Shown one piece after another: positions 15,151-23,352 of a stretch of DNA of 30,460 nucleotides (positions within the stretch are counted from its first letter, which is position 1; each line of letters begins with the position of its first letter). Below the pieces are notes generated by a model, which did no database searches, was not told where the DNA came from, and saw nothing but the letters and a program-made list of their open reading frames with translations. The DNA lies in assembly GCA_963708725.1 (NCBI GenBank), contig CAVPTL010000017.1, positions 1 through 30,460 of the forward strand, in the 5' to 3' direction. The position numbers and the translations under genes were made by a program. This stretch comes from CAVPTL01 sp963708725. Its GTDB lineage: Bacteria; Actinomycetota; Thermoleophilia; Gaiellales; JAICJC01.

Positions 15151-15791
15151 ATCGGTCCAGTCCGACGTAGAACTGATCCTGCACACGATGGCCACCACGG
15201 CGGTCGAGAACGAGAAGGCGTGGAGTGACCTGGACGCGGTTGTCGGCGACGGCGACTTCGGATATTCGCTGGCGCGTGGGTTCGAGAAGGTGCTGGAGGG
15301 CTGGGACGACTTCGACCGAAGCGATCCCGGCACGTTCGTGAAGAAGGTCGCGATCGTGATCACCAGCCGCGTGGGCGGGACGTCGGGCCCGATCTGGGGC
15401 ACGGCCATGTTGCGGGCGGGCGCGTCGATCGGTGATCGCACCGAGCTTACGGCCGCCGACGTGATCACCGCGCTCGAGGCCGCGGTGGAGGGCATCAAGC
15501 AGCGGGGCGGCGCCGACCTCGGCGAGAAGACGCTGCTCGACTCCTTCGTACCGGGCGATCGACCAGTTGAAGGTCTCCCTGGCCAAGGCCGACGGCTCGC
15601 GCACGTCGGTCGCCGAGGCCATCGGTGAGGCCGCGGTGGCGGCCCGGGAAGCGGCCGAGGCCACCCGCGGGCTGATCGCCCAGCGCGGCCGCGCCGCCTA
15701 CTCGGGCGAACGCAGCATCGGCTCGCTCGATGCCGGTGCCGTGGCGGTGGCGGTGATGTTCGAGCAGCTCGCCGAAGCGTGGGACGCCTGA
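15143..15791 (+). pseudogene. dhaL: Dihydroxyacetone kinase subunit DhaL, frameshifted near residue 140
   Basis: Nucleotide-binding DAK2 domain subunit. ATG at 15143 follows ggagga. The sequence has DLDAVVGDGDFGYSLARG (the Mg-ADP aspartate cluster; most relatives have GDGDHG) and VGGTSGPIWGTAML. At 15560-15563 the run reads ccgggcgatcgacc; dropping one G gives PAIDQLKVSLAKADGS and joins the frame that continues to 15791 (ARGRAAYSGERSIGSLDAGAV is the normal DhaL ending). Corrected length is about 215 residues, the family norm. Uncorrected, the first frame runs to 15628 with a nonsense tail. Indel error or recent mutation. It sits directly before dhaK; no dhaM is present in the window. Confidence 0.85.
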
Positions 15792-15829
15792 GCCATCTGG
15801 CGCCGGGCGAAAAGAGATCAGGAGGGGTG

Positions 15830-16825
15830 ATGAAGAAGTTCGTCAACGATCCGCAGCAGTTTGTTCCCGAGATGCTCGAGGGCATCGCGCTCGCAAATCC
15901 CGACAAGATCAAGTACGTGCCCGAGTACAACCTGATCATGCGCACCGACGCGCCCAGCGACAAGAAGGTCTCGATCGTGCAGGGCTCCGGCTCCGGCCAC
16001 GAGCCCGCCCACGTGATGATCGTCGGCAAGGGCATGCTCGACGCCGCCTGCCCGGGCGACGTGTTCGCCGCGCCGCCGATGGACTACGTGCTTGAGACCT
16101 CCAAGCTGATGAACTCGGGCATGGGCGTCTTGCACATCATCAACAACTACACCGGCGATCGCATGGCGTTTGACATGGGCAAGGAGATGGCCGAGGCCGA
16201 GGGCGTCCGGATCGGGACGATCCTGGTCGACGACGACGTCTCGGTGAAGGACTCGACCTACACCGTCGGTCGCCGTGGCGTGGCCGGCAACTTCTTCGTG
16301 ATCAAGGCGGTCGGTGCCGCCTCCGAGCGCGGAGCCGACCTCGACACACTGGTCGCACTCGGTAACCGGGTCAACTCGGTCACCCGCTCGATGGGCATGG
16401 CGCTCACCTCCTGCACACCACCGGCCAAGGGCTCGCCGCTGTTCGAGCTGGGCGACGACGAGATGGAGATGGGCGTCGGCATCCACGGTGAGCCGGGACG
16501 GCGCCGCGAGAAGCTGACCAACGCCGACGCGATCATCGACGAGATGCTCGAGGCGGTCCGCAGCGACCTGCCCTACGAGTCGGGCGACCACGTCGCGCTC
16601 ATGATCAACGGCCTCGGCGGCACCCCGATCTCCGAGCTCTACATCCTGTATCGCAGGGCTCACAAGCAGCTGGCCGACCAGGGCATCACCGTCGACCGCA
16701 GCTACGTCGGCGAGTACTGCACCTCGCTCGACATGGCCGGCGCCTCGGTCACGCTGGTCAAGCTCGACGACGAGCTCCGCGACCTGTTCGCGGCCCCCGT
16801 CGAGACCCCGATCCGGATCTACTAA
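15830..16825 (+). CDS. dhaK: Dihydroxyacetone kinase subunit DhaK
   Basis: Substrate-binding DAK1 domain subunit of 331 residues. The covalent dihydroxyacetone-binding histidine is His219 in GVGIHGEPGR. The active-site His57 (GSGSGHEPAHV) and Asp110 (NYTGDRMAF) are present, as is VGRRGVAGNFFVIK. ATG at 15830 follows aggagg at 15820-15825. DhaK normally works with DhaL plus either ATP or the PTS protein DhaM; the latter is not here. The motif GSGSGHEPAH differs slightly from the usual GGGSGHEPAH. Related kinases phosphorylate erythrulose, so a four-carbon ketose is a possible alternative substrate. A strong hairpin follows at 16839-16867. Confidence 0.92.
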   Translation: MKKFVNDPQQFVPEMLEGIALANPDKIKYVPEYNLIMRTDAPSDKKVSIVQGSGSGHEPAHVMIVGKGMLDAACPGDVFAAPPMDYVLETSKLMNSGMGVLHIINNYTGDRMAFDMGKEMAEAEGVRIGTILVDDDVSVKDSTYTVGRRGVAGNFFVIKAVGAASERGADLDTLVALGNRVNSVTRSMGMALTSCTPPAKGSPLFELGDDEMEMGVGIHGEPGRRREKLTNADAIIDEMLEAVRSDLPYESGDHVALMINGLGGTPISELYILYRRAHKQLADQGITVDRSYVGEYCTSLDMAGASVTLVKLDDELRDLFAAPVETPIRIY

Positions 16826-16838
16826 CACCGGCTCGAAA

Positions 16839-16867
16839 CGGGGCCCCGCAGATTCTGCGGGGCCCCG
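16839..16867 (+). terminator. Strong GC hairpin after dhaK
   Basis: cggggccccgcaga and tctgcggggccccg are perfect complements around a single T (real loop 3-5 bases). The hairpin begins 14 bases after the dhaK stop. No long U-tract follows, but the stem is very stable and the position fits termination of the aldolase-dhaK operon. Confidence 0.7.
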
Positions 16868-16924
16868 CCCCGTGCCCCGCCGCGAAGCTGGGTAACATGG
16901 TGCACGCGCTTCCGCGCTTCCTCT

Positions 16925-17545
16925 GTGGACCTGATTGCACTCATCCTCGTCGGATATCTCCTCGGTAGCACCGCATGGGGCTACTGGCTGCCGCTGTGGA
17001 CGAAGCACATCGACATCCGCAAGCACGGCAGCGGCAACATGGGGGCGGCGAACGTCGCCCGGGTCGCGGGTCGCAGGCTCGGGTTCACCGTCGCGTTGTG
17101 CGACATCGCCAAGGGCGCGGTGGCGGCGGGAATCGGTCTCGCCGTCGGCGGTTCGCTGGGGGCGGTGGCCGCCGGTGCGGCCGCGATGGTGGGGCACTAC
17201 CGCCCGATCTTCCTGAAGTTCGCGGTGGGCGGTAAGGCCGTTGCAACCGGGATGGGCGTCACGATCGTGGTCGCCCCGATCGCGGCCCTGGTCGCCGTGG
17301 TGGTGTGGGTCGGCCTGCTGGTCGGCACCCGGTATTCGAGCGTCGCCTCACTGGCCGGTTGCGTCGTGATCCCGGTGACCGCCTACCTCACCGGAGCGAG
17401 CCTTCCGACCATGATCTTTCTGGTCGCAAGCGCACTGGTGGTGGTGTTTCTGCACCGCAAGAACATCGGCCGGCTGCTGCACGGCACGGAGAATCAGTTC
17501 ACCTTCTCGCGCCGGCCGAGACTGCGGCGCGCCCCGGAGGCCTGA
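16925..17545 (+). CDS. plsY: Glycerol-3-phosphate acyltransferase PlsY-like
   Basis: Membrane acyltransferase of 206 residues that would transfer an acyl group from acyl-phosphate to glycerol 3-phosphate, the first step of phospholipid synthesis. PlsY motifs are visible: motif 1 region DIRKHGSGNMGAANVAR, motif 2 GHYRPIFLKFAVGGKAVATG (usual form GHxxPxFLxFKGGKGVAT, here AVGGKAVAT) and the ending region FLHRKNIGRLLHGTENQF. About five membrane segments. GTG at 16925. It stands after the dhaK hairpin and converges on glpC. It competes with GlpABC for glycerol 3-phosphate, so its location within the glycerol locus makes sense. The variant motif 2 should be noted. Confidence 0.88.
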   Translation: MDLIALILVGYLLGSTAWGYWLPLWTKHIDIRKHGSGNMGAANVARVAGRRLGFTVALCDIAKGAVAAGIGLAVGGSLGAVAAGAAAMVGHYRPIFLKFAVGGKAVATGMGVTIVVAPIAALVAVVVWVGLLVGTRYSSVASLAGCVVIPVTAYLTGASLPTMIFLVASALVVVFLHRKNIGRLLHGTENQFTFSRRPRLRRAPEA

Positions 17546-17549
17546 CGGC

Positions 17550-18764
17550 TCAGCGCGGGTCGGGCAGGCCGTAGGCGCGGTGCAGCAGCTCGACCGGGTG
17601 GACGCTGGGAATGTCGGTGGCCTTGGAGATCTGCCATCGGCACGTCTCGGAGTCGCATGCCGACACGTCGGGGTCTTGGGCGACGATGTCGGCGAACAGC
17701 GGCGCCCCCACCTGCATCGCGATGTCGTACTTCTCCACCTTCAAGCCGTAGGTACCCGCGATCCCGCAGCAGACATGGTCGACCTCGATCACGTCCAGCT
17801 CGGGGATCAGCCCCAGCAGGTCGAGTGCGGGCTTCCCGAATCCGTGGCCGCGGCCCTGACAGGGCTGGTGGTAGGGCACCTTGAGCGGCAGCGGGGCGAA
17901 GTCGGTGCGAAGCTCGCCGCGGTCGTGCAGATCGAGCAGGAACTCGCAGATGTCGAAGGTGTGCTCTCCGACCAGCTTCAGGTCGGGGTCATCGACTCCC
18001 AGCATCTCGCGGCCCTCGCGCTTGAGCATCAGGCCGCAGCTGGTGGAGGTGGCCACGATGGTGGCGCCCTTGCGGGCGTGCGGCGCGAGTCGCGAGACCA
18101 GCGCGCGCAGGTATTTACGGGCCGGCTCGAAGTTGCCGTTGGATTGCAGCGGCAGGCCGCAACAGCCCTGCGGCGGGACGACCACCCGGTAGCCGTTGTG
18201 CTCGAGCACCGCAACCGTCATCTTGGCCAGCCACGGCTCATTGCTGTTGGCCGAACAGCCGTGGAAGTACACCACCGTGCCCTTCGTGTTTGCCGGCCGC
18301 GGGTGCTTGCGGGCCCACGACTGGAACGTGCGCATGCTGAACTGCGGCAGTGGTGCGTTGCGGTGGATGCGCAGCGTCTTTTCCAGCGCGACCCGAAACG
18401 GGGCGATCTCGAGCGAGAGGTTGGCAAGCGGCGCGATCGGCCGCGACAGCGCCGCCAGCACCGTCGGCCGGGCGATCACCTGGTCGCGTAGGGGCATCCC
18501 GTGCGCGGCCTTCATCTCGGCTCGAGCCTGGGCGTTGATCTCGGCGATATGGACGTCCTGCGGGCACACCTGGGTGCAGATGCCACACCCCGAGCAGTAG
18601 TCGAGTGAGGCGTCGACGGTCTCGCCGCTCGTCCGGAACCGCTCGCTCTGTGGCCCCGCGTACTTGGGGCCGGGGAAGAGCGGCGTGACCGCAGCGACCG
18701 GGCAGAACGTCTCGCACACGGTGCATTTCACGCACCCGTCGAGTGATTCCCGGATGTCAAGCAT
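17550..18764 (-). CDS. glpC: Anaerobic-type glycerol-3-phosphate dehydrogenase subunit C
   Basis: Iron-sulfur membrane-anchor subunit of the GlpABC dehydrogenase, which passes electrons from glycerol 3-phosphate to quinone. Two ferredoxin-type [4Fe-4S] motifs are at the N-terminus (CVKCTVCETFCPV and CSGCGICTQVCPQ). Two CCG domains follow (PQGCCGLPLQSNG and DHVCCGIAGTYG), as in heterodisulfide-reductase-like proteins. ATG at 18764 was chosen (agggtgg SD 5 bases upstream), giving 404 residues; GTG at 18773 is the alternative. It overlaps the end of glpB by 8 bases, so it is the third gene of a coupled glpABC set. The stop is 4 bases from the convergent plsY stop. Confidence 0.92.
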   Translation of the reverse strand: MLDIRESLDGCVKCTVCETFCPVAAVTPLFPGPKYAGPQSERFRTSGETVDASLDYCSGCGICTQVCPQDVHIAEINAQARAEMKAAHGMPLRDQVIARPTVLAALSRPIAPLANLSLEIAPFRVALEKTLRIHRNAPLPQFSMRTFQSWARKHPRPANTKGTVVYFHGCSANSNEPWLAKMTVAVLEHNGYRVVVPPQGCCGLPLQSNGNFEPARKYLRALVSRLAPHARKGATIVATSTSCGLMLKREGREMLGVDDPDLKLVGEHTFDICEFLLDLHDRGELRTDFAPLPLKVPYHQPCQGRGHGFGKPALDLLGLIPELDVIEVDHVCCGIAGTYGLKVEKYDIAMQVGAPLFADIVAQDPDVSACDSETCRWQISKATDIPSVHPVELLHRAYGLPDPR

Positions 18765-19995
18765 CCCCGCCACCCTGTGAGAGTACCGCGTCGGCCGCCG
18801 CCAGGCCGGTCGCGAGCGCGAGTCCGTTGCCCGAGAGCTCCCGCCACGGCGCCGCGCCCGCCAGAATCCCGCCCGCGGCGTACAGGTTGGGGTAGGCGAT
18901 GGTGCCGTCGATCGCCACCGGCCGCATGCTGCCGTCGACAGCGACGCCGGTGCGATCGATCGGATTCTCGGCGTGGGCGTCGGCCACGAACGGGGCCTCC
19001 TTCGGCACTCCGCTCAACTCCAGCCCAAAGACGGTCTCACGCGGCCCGTCGCGGTCGAGCTCGATGCCTCCGACCGCCAGCCCCCCGGTCGCGAGTACCA
19101 CCGCGTCGGCCGCGAAGGTGCGGTTTCGCCCGGCGACGGCAGCCACCACTCCGGCGATCCGATCGCCGTCGGTCTCGGCGCCCTTGACCGTTGCGCCGAT
19201 GATCATCCGACCGCCGGCCAGTCGTAGCTCGCCGGTCAACGCGCGGTACAACCTGATCCCGGGCACCGACGGCGGGATGGTCGGCACCTCGAACACCTCC
19301 GTGCCGAGCGCGTCTGAGATCTCGGCGTACACCTCGGGATGGTGGTTTGCTCCCAGCACCGCCGGCAATCCGACCCGCGCCCCGTCGGCCACTCCCACCG
19401 CGCTGCGCAGCGCCGCAATCAGCGCGGCCCGCGGCTCCGGCTCGTCGAGCGAGCGCGCCATTCCCAGCGGTGAGATGTCGGGCTCGCTGCCGGCCGGCAT
19501 CTCGATGCTGACCGCACGCGCTTCGATCTCGGCCTTGGCGATGTTGGCGGCAACCAGCTGGGGGACAAAATCCTTGACCGACGGGAACCCGGCGAACACC
19601 ACCGGCCCGCCCGAGCCGAGATCGCCGGCGGCGATCGAGGCCTGCGCCGCGGCGGTCGGGCGGAGCGCCCCCACGGCGGTTGCCAGCAGCAGGTTTCGGC
19701 TCGCGTCTCCGCGGATATCGAGTGCGGGCAGCCGCCCGCGCAGCCATTCGAGCGCGCCCACCACCCGTTCGGGGCCGAGCGCGCGGTAGGGGTGAAACAG
19801 CGGAAGCTCGTCGAAGGCCTCCAGCGGTTTATCGACCCGCTCGTTCGCGTAGCCGAGCACATCCAGGGCGGCGCCACCAAGCTGGAGCGAACCGGCGCCG
19901 GTCGCGATCACCGTCACCCTGCCCCCGGCGTCGGCGATCCGAAGCGCGGCCACCAGGCCGGCGAGGCCGGCACCGATCACAATCGTCCGGCTCAT
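18757..19995 (-). CDS. glpB: Anaerobic-type glycerol-3-phosphate dehydrogenase subunit B
   Basis: Flavoprotein subunit of 412 residues. ATG at 19995 overlaps the glpA stop (ATGA), and the sequence begins with the dinucleotide-binding motif TIVIGAGLAGLVAALRIADA. Later segments VVLATGGLAVGGIELD and PNLYAAGGILAGAAPWRELSG are characteristic of GlpB. The open frame extends upstream beyond 19995, but that part is the antiparallel reading of glpA. The subunit is thought to bind flavin (FMN in E. coli) and connect the GlpA catalytic site to GlpC. Confidence 0.92.
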   Translation of the reverse strand: MSRTIVIGAGLAGLVAALRIADAGGRVTVIATGAGSLQLGGAALDVLGYANERVDKPLEAFDELPLFHPYRALGPERVVGALEWLRGRLPALDIRGDASRNLLLATAVGALRPTAAAQASIAAGDLGSGGPVVFAGFPSVKDFVPQLVAANIAKAEIEARAVSIEMPAGSEPDISPLGMARSLDEPEPRAALIAALRSAVGVADGARVGLPAVLGANHHPEVYAEISDALGTEVFEVPTIPPSVPGIRLYRALTGELRLAGGRMIIGATVKGAETDGDRIAGVVAAVAGRNRTFAADAVVLATGGLAVGGIELDRDGPRETVFGLELSGVPKEAPFVADAHAENPIDRTGVAVDGSMRPVAIDGTIAYPNLYAAGGILAGAAPWRELSGNGLALATGLAAADAVLSQGGGDA

Positions 19996-21548
19996 CGCGG
20001 CAGGTGCCTGACGTCCAGGAGGCCGTCGGTGAGCCACTCGTCCAGCCGTGCCTGGCGCGCCTGGCGGCCCGCGAGCAGCGGCCAAACGCCCTTCCACCGC
20101 TCCTCCACGAACGACTCGATCGCGCGGTTGGCGGTGCTGGCATCCATGCGGTCGGCCGCGACCAGCGCAGCCGCGGCCCGGGGGATGCAGAACCCTCCCT
20201 GGCACGGTCCCATTCCCAGCCTCAACGTGCGTCTGAGGTCGTCCAGATTGTTCGTGGGGCGGTTGGCCTGGGCCTCCAGCAGCATGCCGCGGGTGACGAG
20301 CTCACACTCGCAGATCGCCTGCTGGGAATGGAGATTCTCCTCCCGCCGCGCGAGCCGGTCTGAGACGTGCAGCGTCTGGCGATCCTCCGATCCCGGCAGT
20401 GCCGCCTCGGCCGTCGTGCATGGGCTGGTATTCCCCAGCCGCTCGGCCACCGCGTCGACCGTCTTTTCGGCCATCAGCCGGGCGGTGGTGAGCTTGCCGC
20501 CGGTGATCGTGAGGAAGCCCTCGACGCTGTCGTGGTCGCGGTGGTCGATCAGCGCGAAGTTGCGGGTGATATCACGCGTATCCTCATTGGCCGTCGCCTT
20601 GGGGCTGTACAGCGGTCGCACCCCCGCCCACACCCGCAGCGCGCGGGCGTCGGCCAGGTGGGGCACCATCTCGGCACCGTCGGCGATCATCTGCGGGATC
20701 TCCGCCGCCGGGATGCTGGTGTCATCGGGATCCTCGACCGGGCTATCGGTCGTGCCGAGCACCGAGACCGTCCGGATCGGGACCAGGATGTCGGAGTCGC
20801 TCGGCATCCGGCAGCGATTGATCACCGCCTGCACCAGCCGGTGATTCATCGCAATCATGATTCCGCGGCCGCCGGAGACGTGCACCTCGCAGCCGGCCAT
20901 CGCAGCAAGCTTGCCGGCCCAGGCGCCGCTGGCGCTGATGGTCATCTCGGCCCGGATCTCGGTCTCCTCGCCGGTACGGGTGTCACGCACCTTGGCGCCG
21001 ATCACGCGGTCGCTCTCGACGATCAGATCCTCGACCTCGTGATAGGTCAGCACCGAGCCGCCGCGGCGCTCCACGTCGTGTGCGCAGCCCCACACCATTC
21101 GCCATCCGTCGATGGTGGCGTCGGGCACGGTGAACGCGCGCTGGGTGCCGGGATGCAGCAGCGGCTCACGCCGCAGCGCCTCGGCCACCGAAATCTCCTC
21201 GACCGGGATGCCCGCGGTGTGGCAGCCCTCGACGAACTCGTCGCAGTAGGCCTCGTCGTCGCCGGGCGGTGAGACGAACAGTCCACCCGTATCCTCGACC
21301 GAGTTGCCCGCGATGTGGCCGAGAATCACCCGCTCGTCCATGCACTCCTTGGCCGAGATCGGATCCTTGACCACGTACCGGCCACCCGAGTGCAGCAACC
21401 CATGGAAGCGGCCGGTCGTGCCCTCCGCAAGATCCTTGCGCTCCACGAGCACGACATCCATGCCGCGCAGCGCGGCATCGCGCGCAACCGCCGTGCCTGT
21501 GGCCCCACCGCCGATGACCAGCACCTGCGTCTCGATCATGTCAGGCAC
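19992..21548 (-). CDS. glpA: Anaerobic-type glycerol-3-phosphate dehydrogenase subunit A
   Basis: Catalytic FAD subunit that oxidises sn-glycerol 3-phosphate to DHAP. The FAD site is QVLVIGGGATGTAVARDAAL; the conserved GRFHGLLHSGGRYVVKDP follows, as in GlpA/GlpD. The C-terminal ~100 residues are a BFD-type [2Fe-2S] domain (ICECELVTRGM and LGMGPCQGGFC), which distinguishes GlpA from aerobic GlpD. The frame opens at GTG 21548 (518 residues); ATG at 21539 is an equally good start. A long hairpin (21551-21587) lies just upstream, after the small repeat protein. GlpA-type enzymes usually serve low-oxygen growth, and it is coupled with glpB and glpC. Confidence 0.95.
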   Translation of the reverse strand: MPDMIETQVLVIGGGATGTAVARDAALRGMDVVLVERKDLAEGTTGRFHGLLHSGGRYVVKDPISAKECMDERVILGHIAGNSVEDTGGLFVSPPGDDEAYCDEFVEGCHTAGIPVEEISVAEALRREPLLHPGTQRAFTVPDATIDGWRMVWGCAHDVERRGGSVLTYHEVEDLIVESDRVIGAKVRDTRTGEETEIRAEMTISASGAWAGKLAAMAGCEVHVSGGRGIMIAMNHRLVQAVINRCRMPSDSDILVPIRTVSVLGTTDSPVEDPDDTSIPAAEIPQMIADGAEMVPHLADARALRVWAGVRPLYSPKATANEDTRDITRNFALIDHRDHDSVEGFLTITGGKLTTARLMAEKTVDAVAERLGNTSPCTTAEAALPGSEDRQTLHVSDRLARREENLHSQQAICECELVTRGMLLEAQANRPTNNLDDLRRTLRLGMGPCQGGFCIPRAAAALVAADRMDASTANRAIESFVEERWKGVWPLLAGRQARQARLDEWLTDGLLDVRHLPR

Positions 21549-21550
21549 CG

Positions 21551-21587
21551 TATCAAGGGGAGCCGGGAAATACCGGCTCCCCTCGAT
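21551..21587 (-). terminator. Intercistronic hairpin between the repeat protein and glpA
   Basis: aggggagccgg (21556-21566) pairs with ccggctcccct (21573-21583) around a 6-base loop, extended by tatc/gata across one mismatch. It starts 10 bases after the small-protein stop and ends 3 bases before the glpA GTG. It may terminate or attenuate glpFK transcription before glpABC, or protect the upstream mRNA 3' end. Confidence 0.6.
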
Positions 21588-21596
21588 ACATCGTTG

Positions 21597-21836
21597 CTAC
21601 TTCTCGTCTTCTTGTCCCTCGGCGAAGTCACCGGTGCGGTGGTCATGCTCGTGCTCCTGACCTTCGGCGAAATCACCGACCTTCTTGTTCTTGGGATCCT
21701 TGGGATCCTTTTCCTGTCCCTCAGCGAAGCTGCCCTTCTCGGGGTCGTGCTTTTTCTCTTGACCCTTTGCGAAGTCGCCCCTGTTTCGCTCGAACTCGTT
21801 ATTGGTCTCGGATTCAGGTGTATCAGCCACCGGCAT
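21597..21836 (-). CDS. Small hydrophilic GDFAxGQE-repeat protein
   Basis: Protein of 79 residues starting at ATG 21836 (GTG at 21830 also possible). It carries four copies of G-[DS]-F-A-[KE]-G-Q-E beginning near residues 20, 35, 54 and 69, with linkers rich in Lys, Asp, Glu, His and Pro (KKHDPEK, KDPKDPKNKK, HEHDHRT). It has no hydrophobic segment and is probably disordered. The start overlaps the glpK stop by 14 bases, so it is made with glycerol kinase. I do not recognise a named family. It may be a stress or hydrophilin-like protein, a scaffold for glycerol enzymes, or something else; function unknown. Confidence 0.75.
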   Translation of the reverse strand: MPVADTPESETNNEFERNRGDFAKGQEKKHDPEKGSFAEGQEKDPKDPKNKKVGDFAEGQEHEHDHRTGDFAEGQEDEK

Positions 21837-23337
21837 CCTCCCCGTCGACCCAATCGAACGTCCGGGTGACCGCCTTCTTCCACTGCGCGTACTCACGGTC
21901 GCGGCGAGCCCCGTCCATCGACGGAGTCCACTCGTGGTCCTTGCCCCAGTTCGCGCGGAGATCCTCGATCTCCGCCCAGAACCCGACGGCCAGACCCGCG
22001 GCATACGCGGCTCCCAGCGCGGTGGTCTCGGCGACCACCGGGCGGATCACAGGAACGTTCAGGATGTCTGCCTGGAACTGCATCAGCAGATCGTCTTGCA
22101 CCATGCCACCGTCGACCTTGAGCGACGTCAGATCCACTCCGGAGTCGGCGTTCATGGCGTCCACGACCTCTTTGGTCTGGAACGCCGTTGCCTCGAGCAC
22201 CGCTCGAGCCAGGTGGCCCTTGTTCACGTATCGCGTCAGACCCACGATCGCACCGCGGGCGTCGCCCTTCCAGTACGGGGCAAACAGGCCCGAGAACGCC
22301 GGCACGAAGTACGCCCCGCCGTTGTCGTCGACCGTCTTTGCCAGCGCCTCGATATCCGGGGCGCTTTGGATGATCCCGAGGTTGTCGCGGAACCACTGCA
22401 CCAGCGAGCCGGTGACGGCGATGGCGCCCTCGAGACAGTAGACCGCGTCCTGATCGCCGATCTTGTAGCCGACGGTGGTGAGCAGCCCGTTCTTGGACTG
22501 GACCGCTTCCGTGCCGGTGTTCAGCAGCAGGAAGTTACCGGTGCCGTAGGTGTTCTTGGCCTCGCCCACCGAGAAGCAGGTCTGTCCGAAGACGGCCGCC
22601 TGCTGGTCGCCGAGGATGCCTGCGACCGGAATGCCCTCGAGCGATCCGACCGCGTTTCCATAGACCATGCTGGAGGACTTGATCTCCGGCAGCATCGCCC
22701 GTGGCACGCCCATGATCCCAAGGATCTCGTCGTCCCAGTCGAGCGTCTCGAGGTCCATCAGCATCGTGCGCGACGCGTTGGTGGGGTCGGTCACGTGCAC
22801 CCCGCCGTTGACGCCGCCGGTCAGGTTCCAGACCACCCACGAGTCCATGTTCCCGAACACGACCTGGCCACTCTCGGCCTTGGCGCGCAGGCCCTCGTTG
22901 TTGTCCAAGAGCCACTTGATCTTGGGACCCGAGAAGTAGGTTGCCAGTGGCAGTCCGACCTTCTGGCGGAACCGGTCCTGGCCACCGTCTTTGGCCAGCT
23001 CGTCACAGATGCGGTCGGTGCGGGTGTCCTGCCACACGATCGCGTTTGCCACCGCTTTGCCGGTGGTCTTGTCCCACAGCACGGTCGTCTCGCGTTGGTT
23101 GGTGATGCCCACCGCCGCGAGATCTGAGGCCGACAGGTTGCCGTCCTTGAGCGCGAGGTCGATGACCTCCTGGGTGCGCTCCCAGATCTCGGCTGCGGAG
23201 TGCTCGACCCATCCTGCCTGCGGGAAGATCTGCTCGTGTTCCTTCTGGCCGACCGAGACGACGCGTCCCGAGTGATCGAACACCATGCAGCGGGTGCTGG
23301 TCGTCCCCTGGTCGATCGCAGCAACGTATTTGCTCAT
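21823..23337 (-). CDS. glpK: Glycerol kinase
   Basis: FGGY-family kinase of 504 residues, normal length, which makes sn-glycerol 3-phosphate from glycerol and ATP. The N-terminal ATP-phosphate loop is AAIDQGTTSTRCMVFD. Other marks are GWVEHSAAEIW, the substrate region TNQRETTVLWDKTTGKA, IVWQDTRTD, FLLLNTG, and the C-terminal LKVDGGMVQDDLLMQFQADI. ATG at 23337 follows gagggggg, a strong SD. It lies 15 bases after glpF and overlaps the small repeat protein. Glycerol that enters by the facilitator is trapped here; the product is used by GlpABC and PlsY. Confidence 0.97.
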   Translation of the reverse strand: MSKYVAAIDQGTTSTRCMVFDHSGRVVSVGQKEHEQIFPQAGWVEHSAAEIWERTQEVIDLALKDGNLSASDLAAVGITNQRETTVLWDKTTGKAVANAIVWQDTRTDRICDELAKDGGQDRFRQKVGLPLATYFSGPKIKWLLDNNEGLRAKAESGQVVFGNMDSWVVWNLTGGVNGGVHVTDPTNASRTMLMDLETLDWDDEILGIMGVPRAMLPEIKSSSMVYGNAVGSLEGIPVAGILGDQQAAVFGQTCFSVGEAKNTYGTGNFLLLNTGTEAVQSKNGLLTTVGYKIGDQDAVYCLEGAIAVTGSLVQWFRDNLGIIQSAPDIEALAKTVDDNGGAYFVPAFSGLFAPYWKGDARGAIVGLTRYVNKGHLARAVLEATAFQTKEVVDAMNADSGVDLTSLKVDGGMVQDDLLMQFQADILNVPVIRPVVAETTALGAAYAAGLAVGFWAEIEDLRANWGKDHEWTPSMDGARRDREYAQWKKAVTRTFDWVDGEDAGG

Positions 23338-23352
23338 CCGTTCCCCCCTCGT

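Noticed and set aside
13408..16035. Long - strand open frame of 875 codons
   Set aside because: It lies opposite to the aldolase, HAD, dhaL and dhaK genes, has low-complexity Arg/His-rich sequence and no recognisable motif. It is an antisense effect of high GC.
19996..20205. Upstream extension of glpB
   Set aside because: Overlaps the glpA C-terminus in another frame; the ATG at 19995 starts the FAD/FMN motif and overlaps the glpA stop.
21802..23127. 441-codon + strand open frame
   Set aside because: Antisense of glpK, which has full family motifs.
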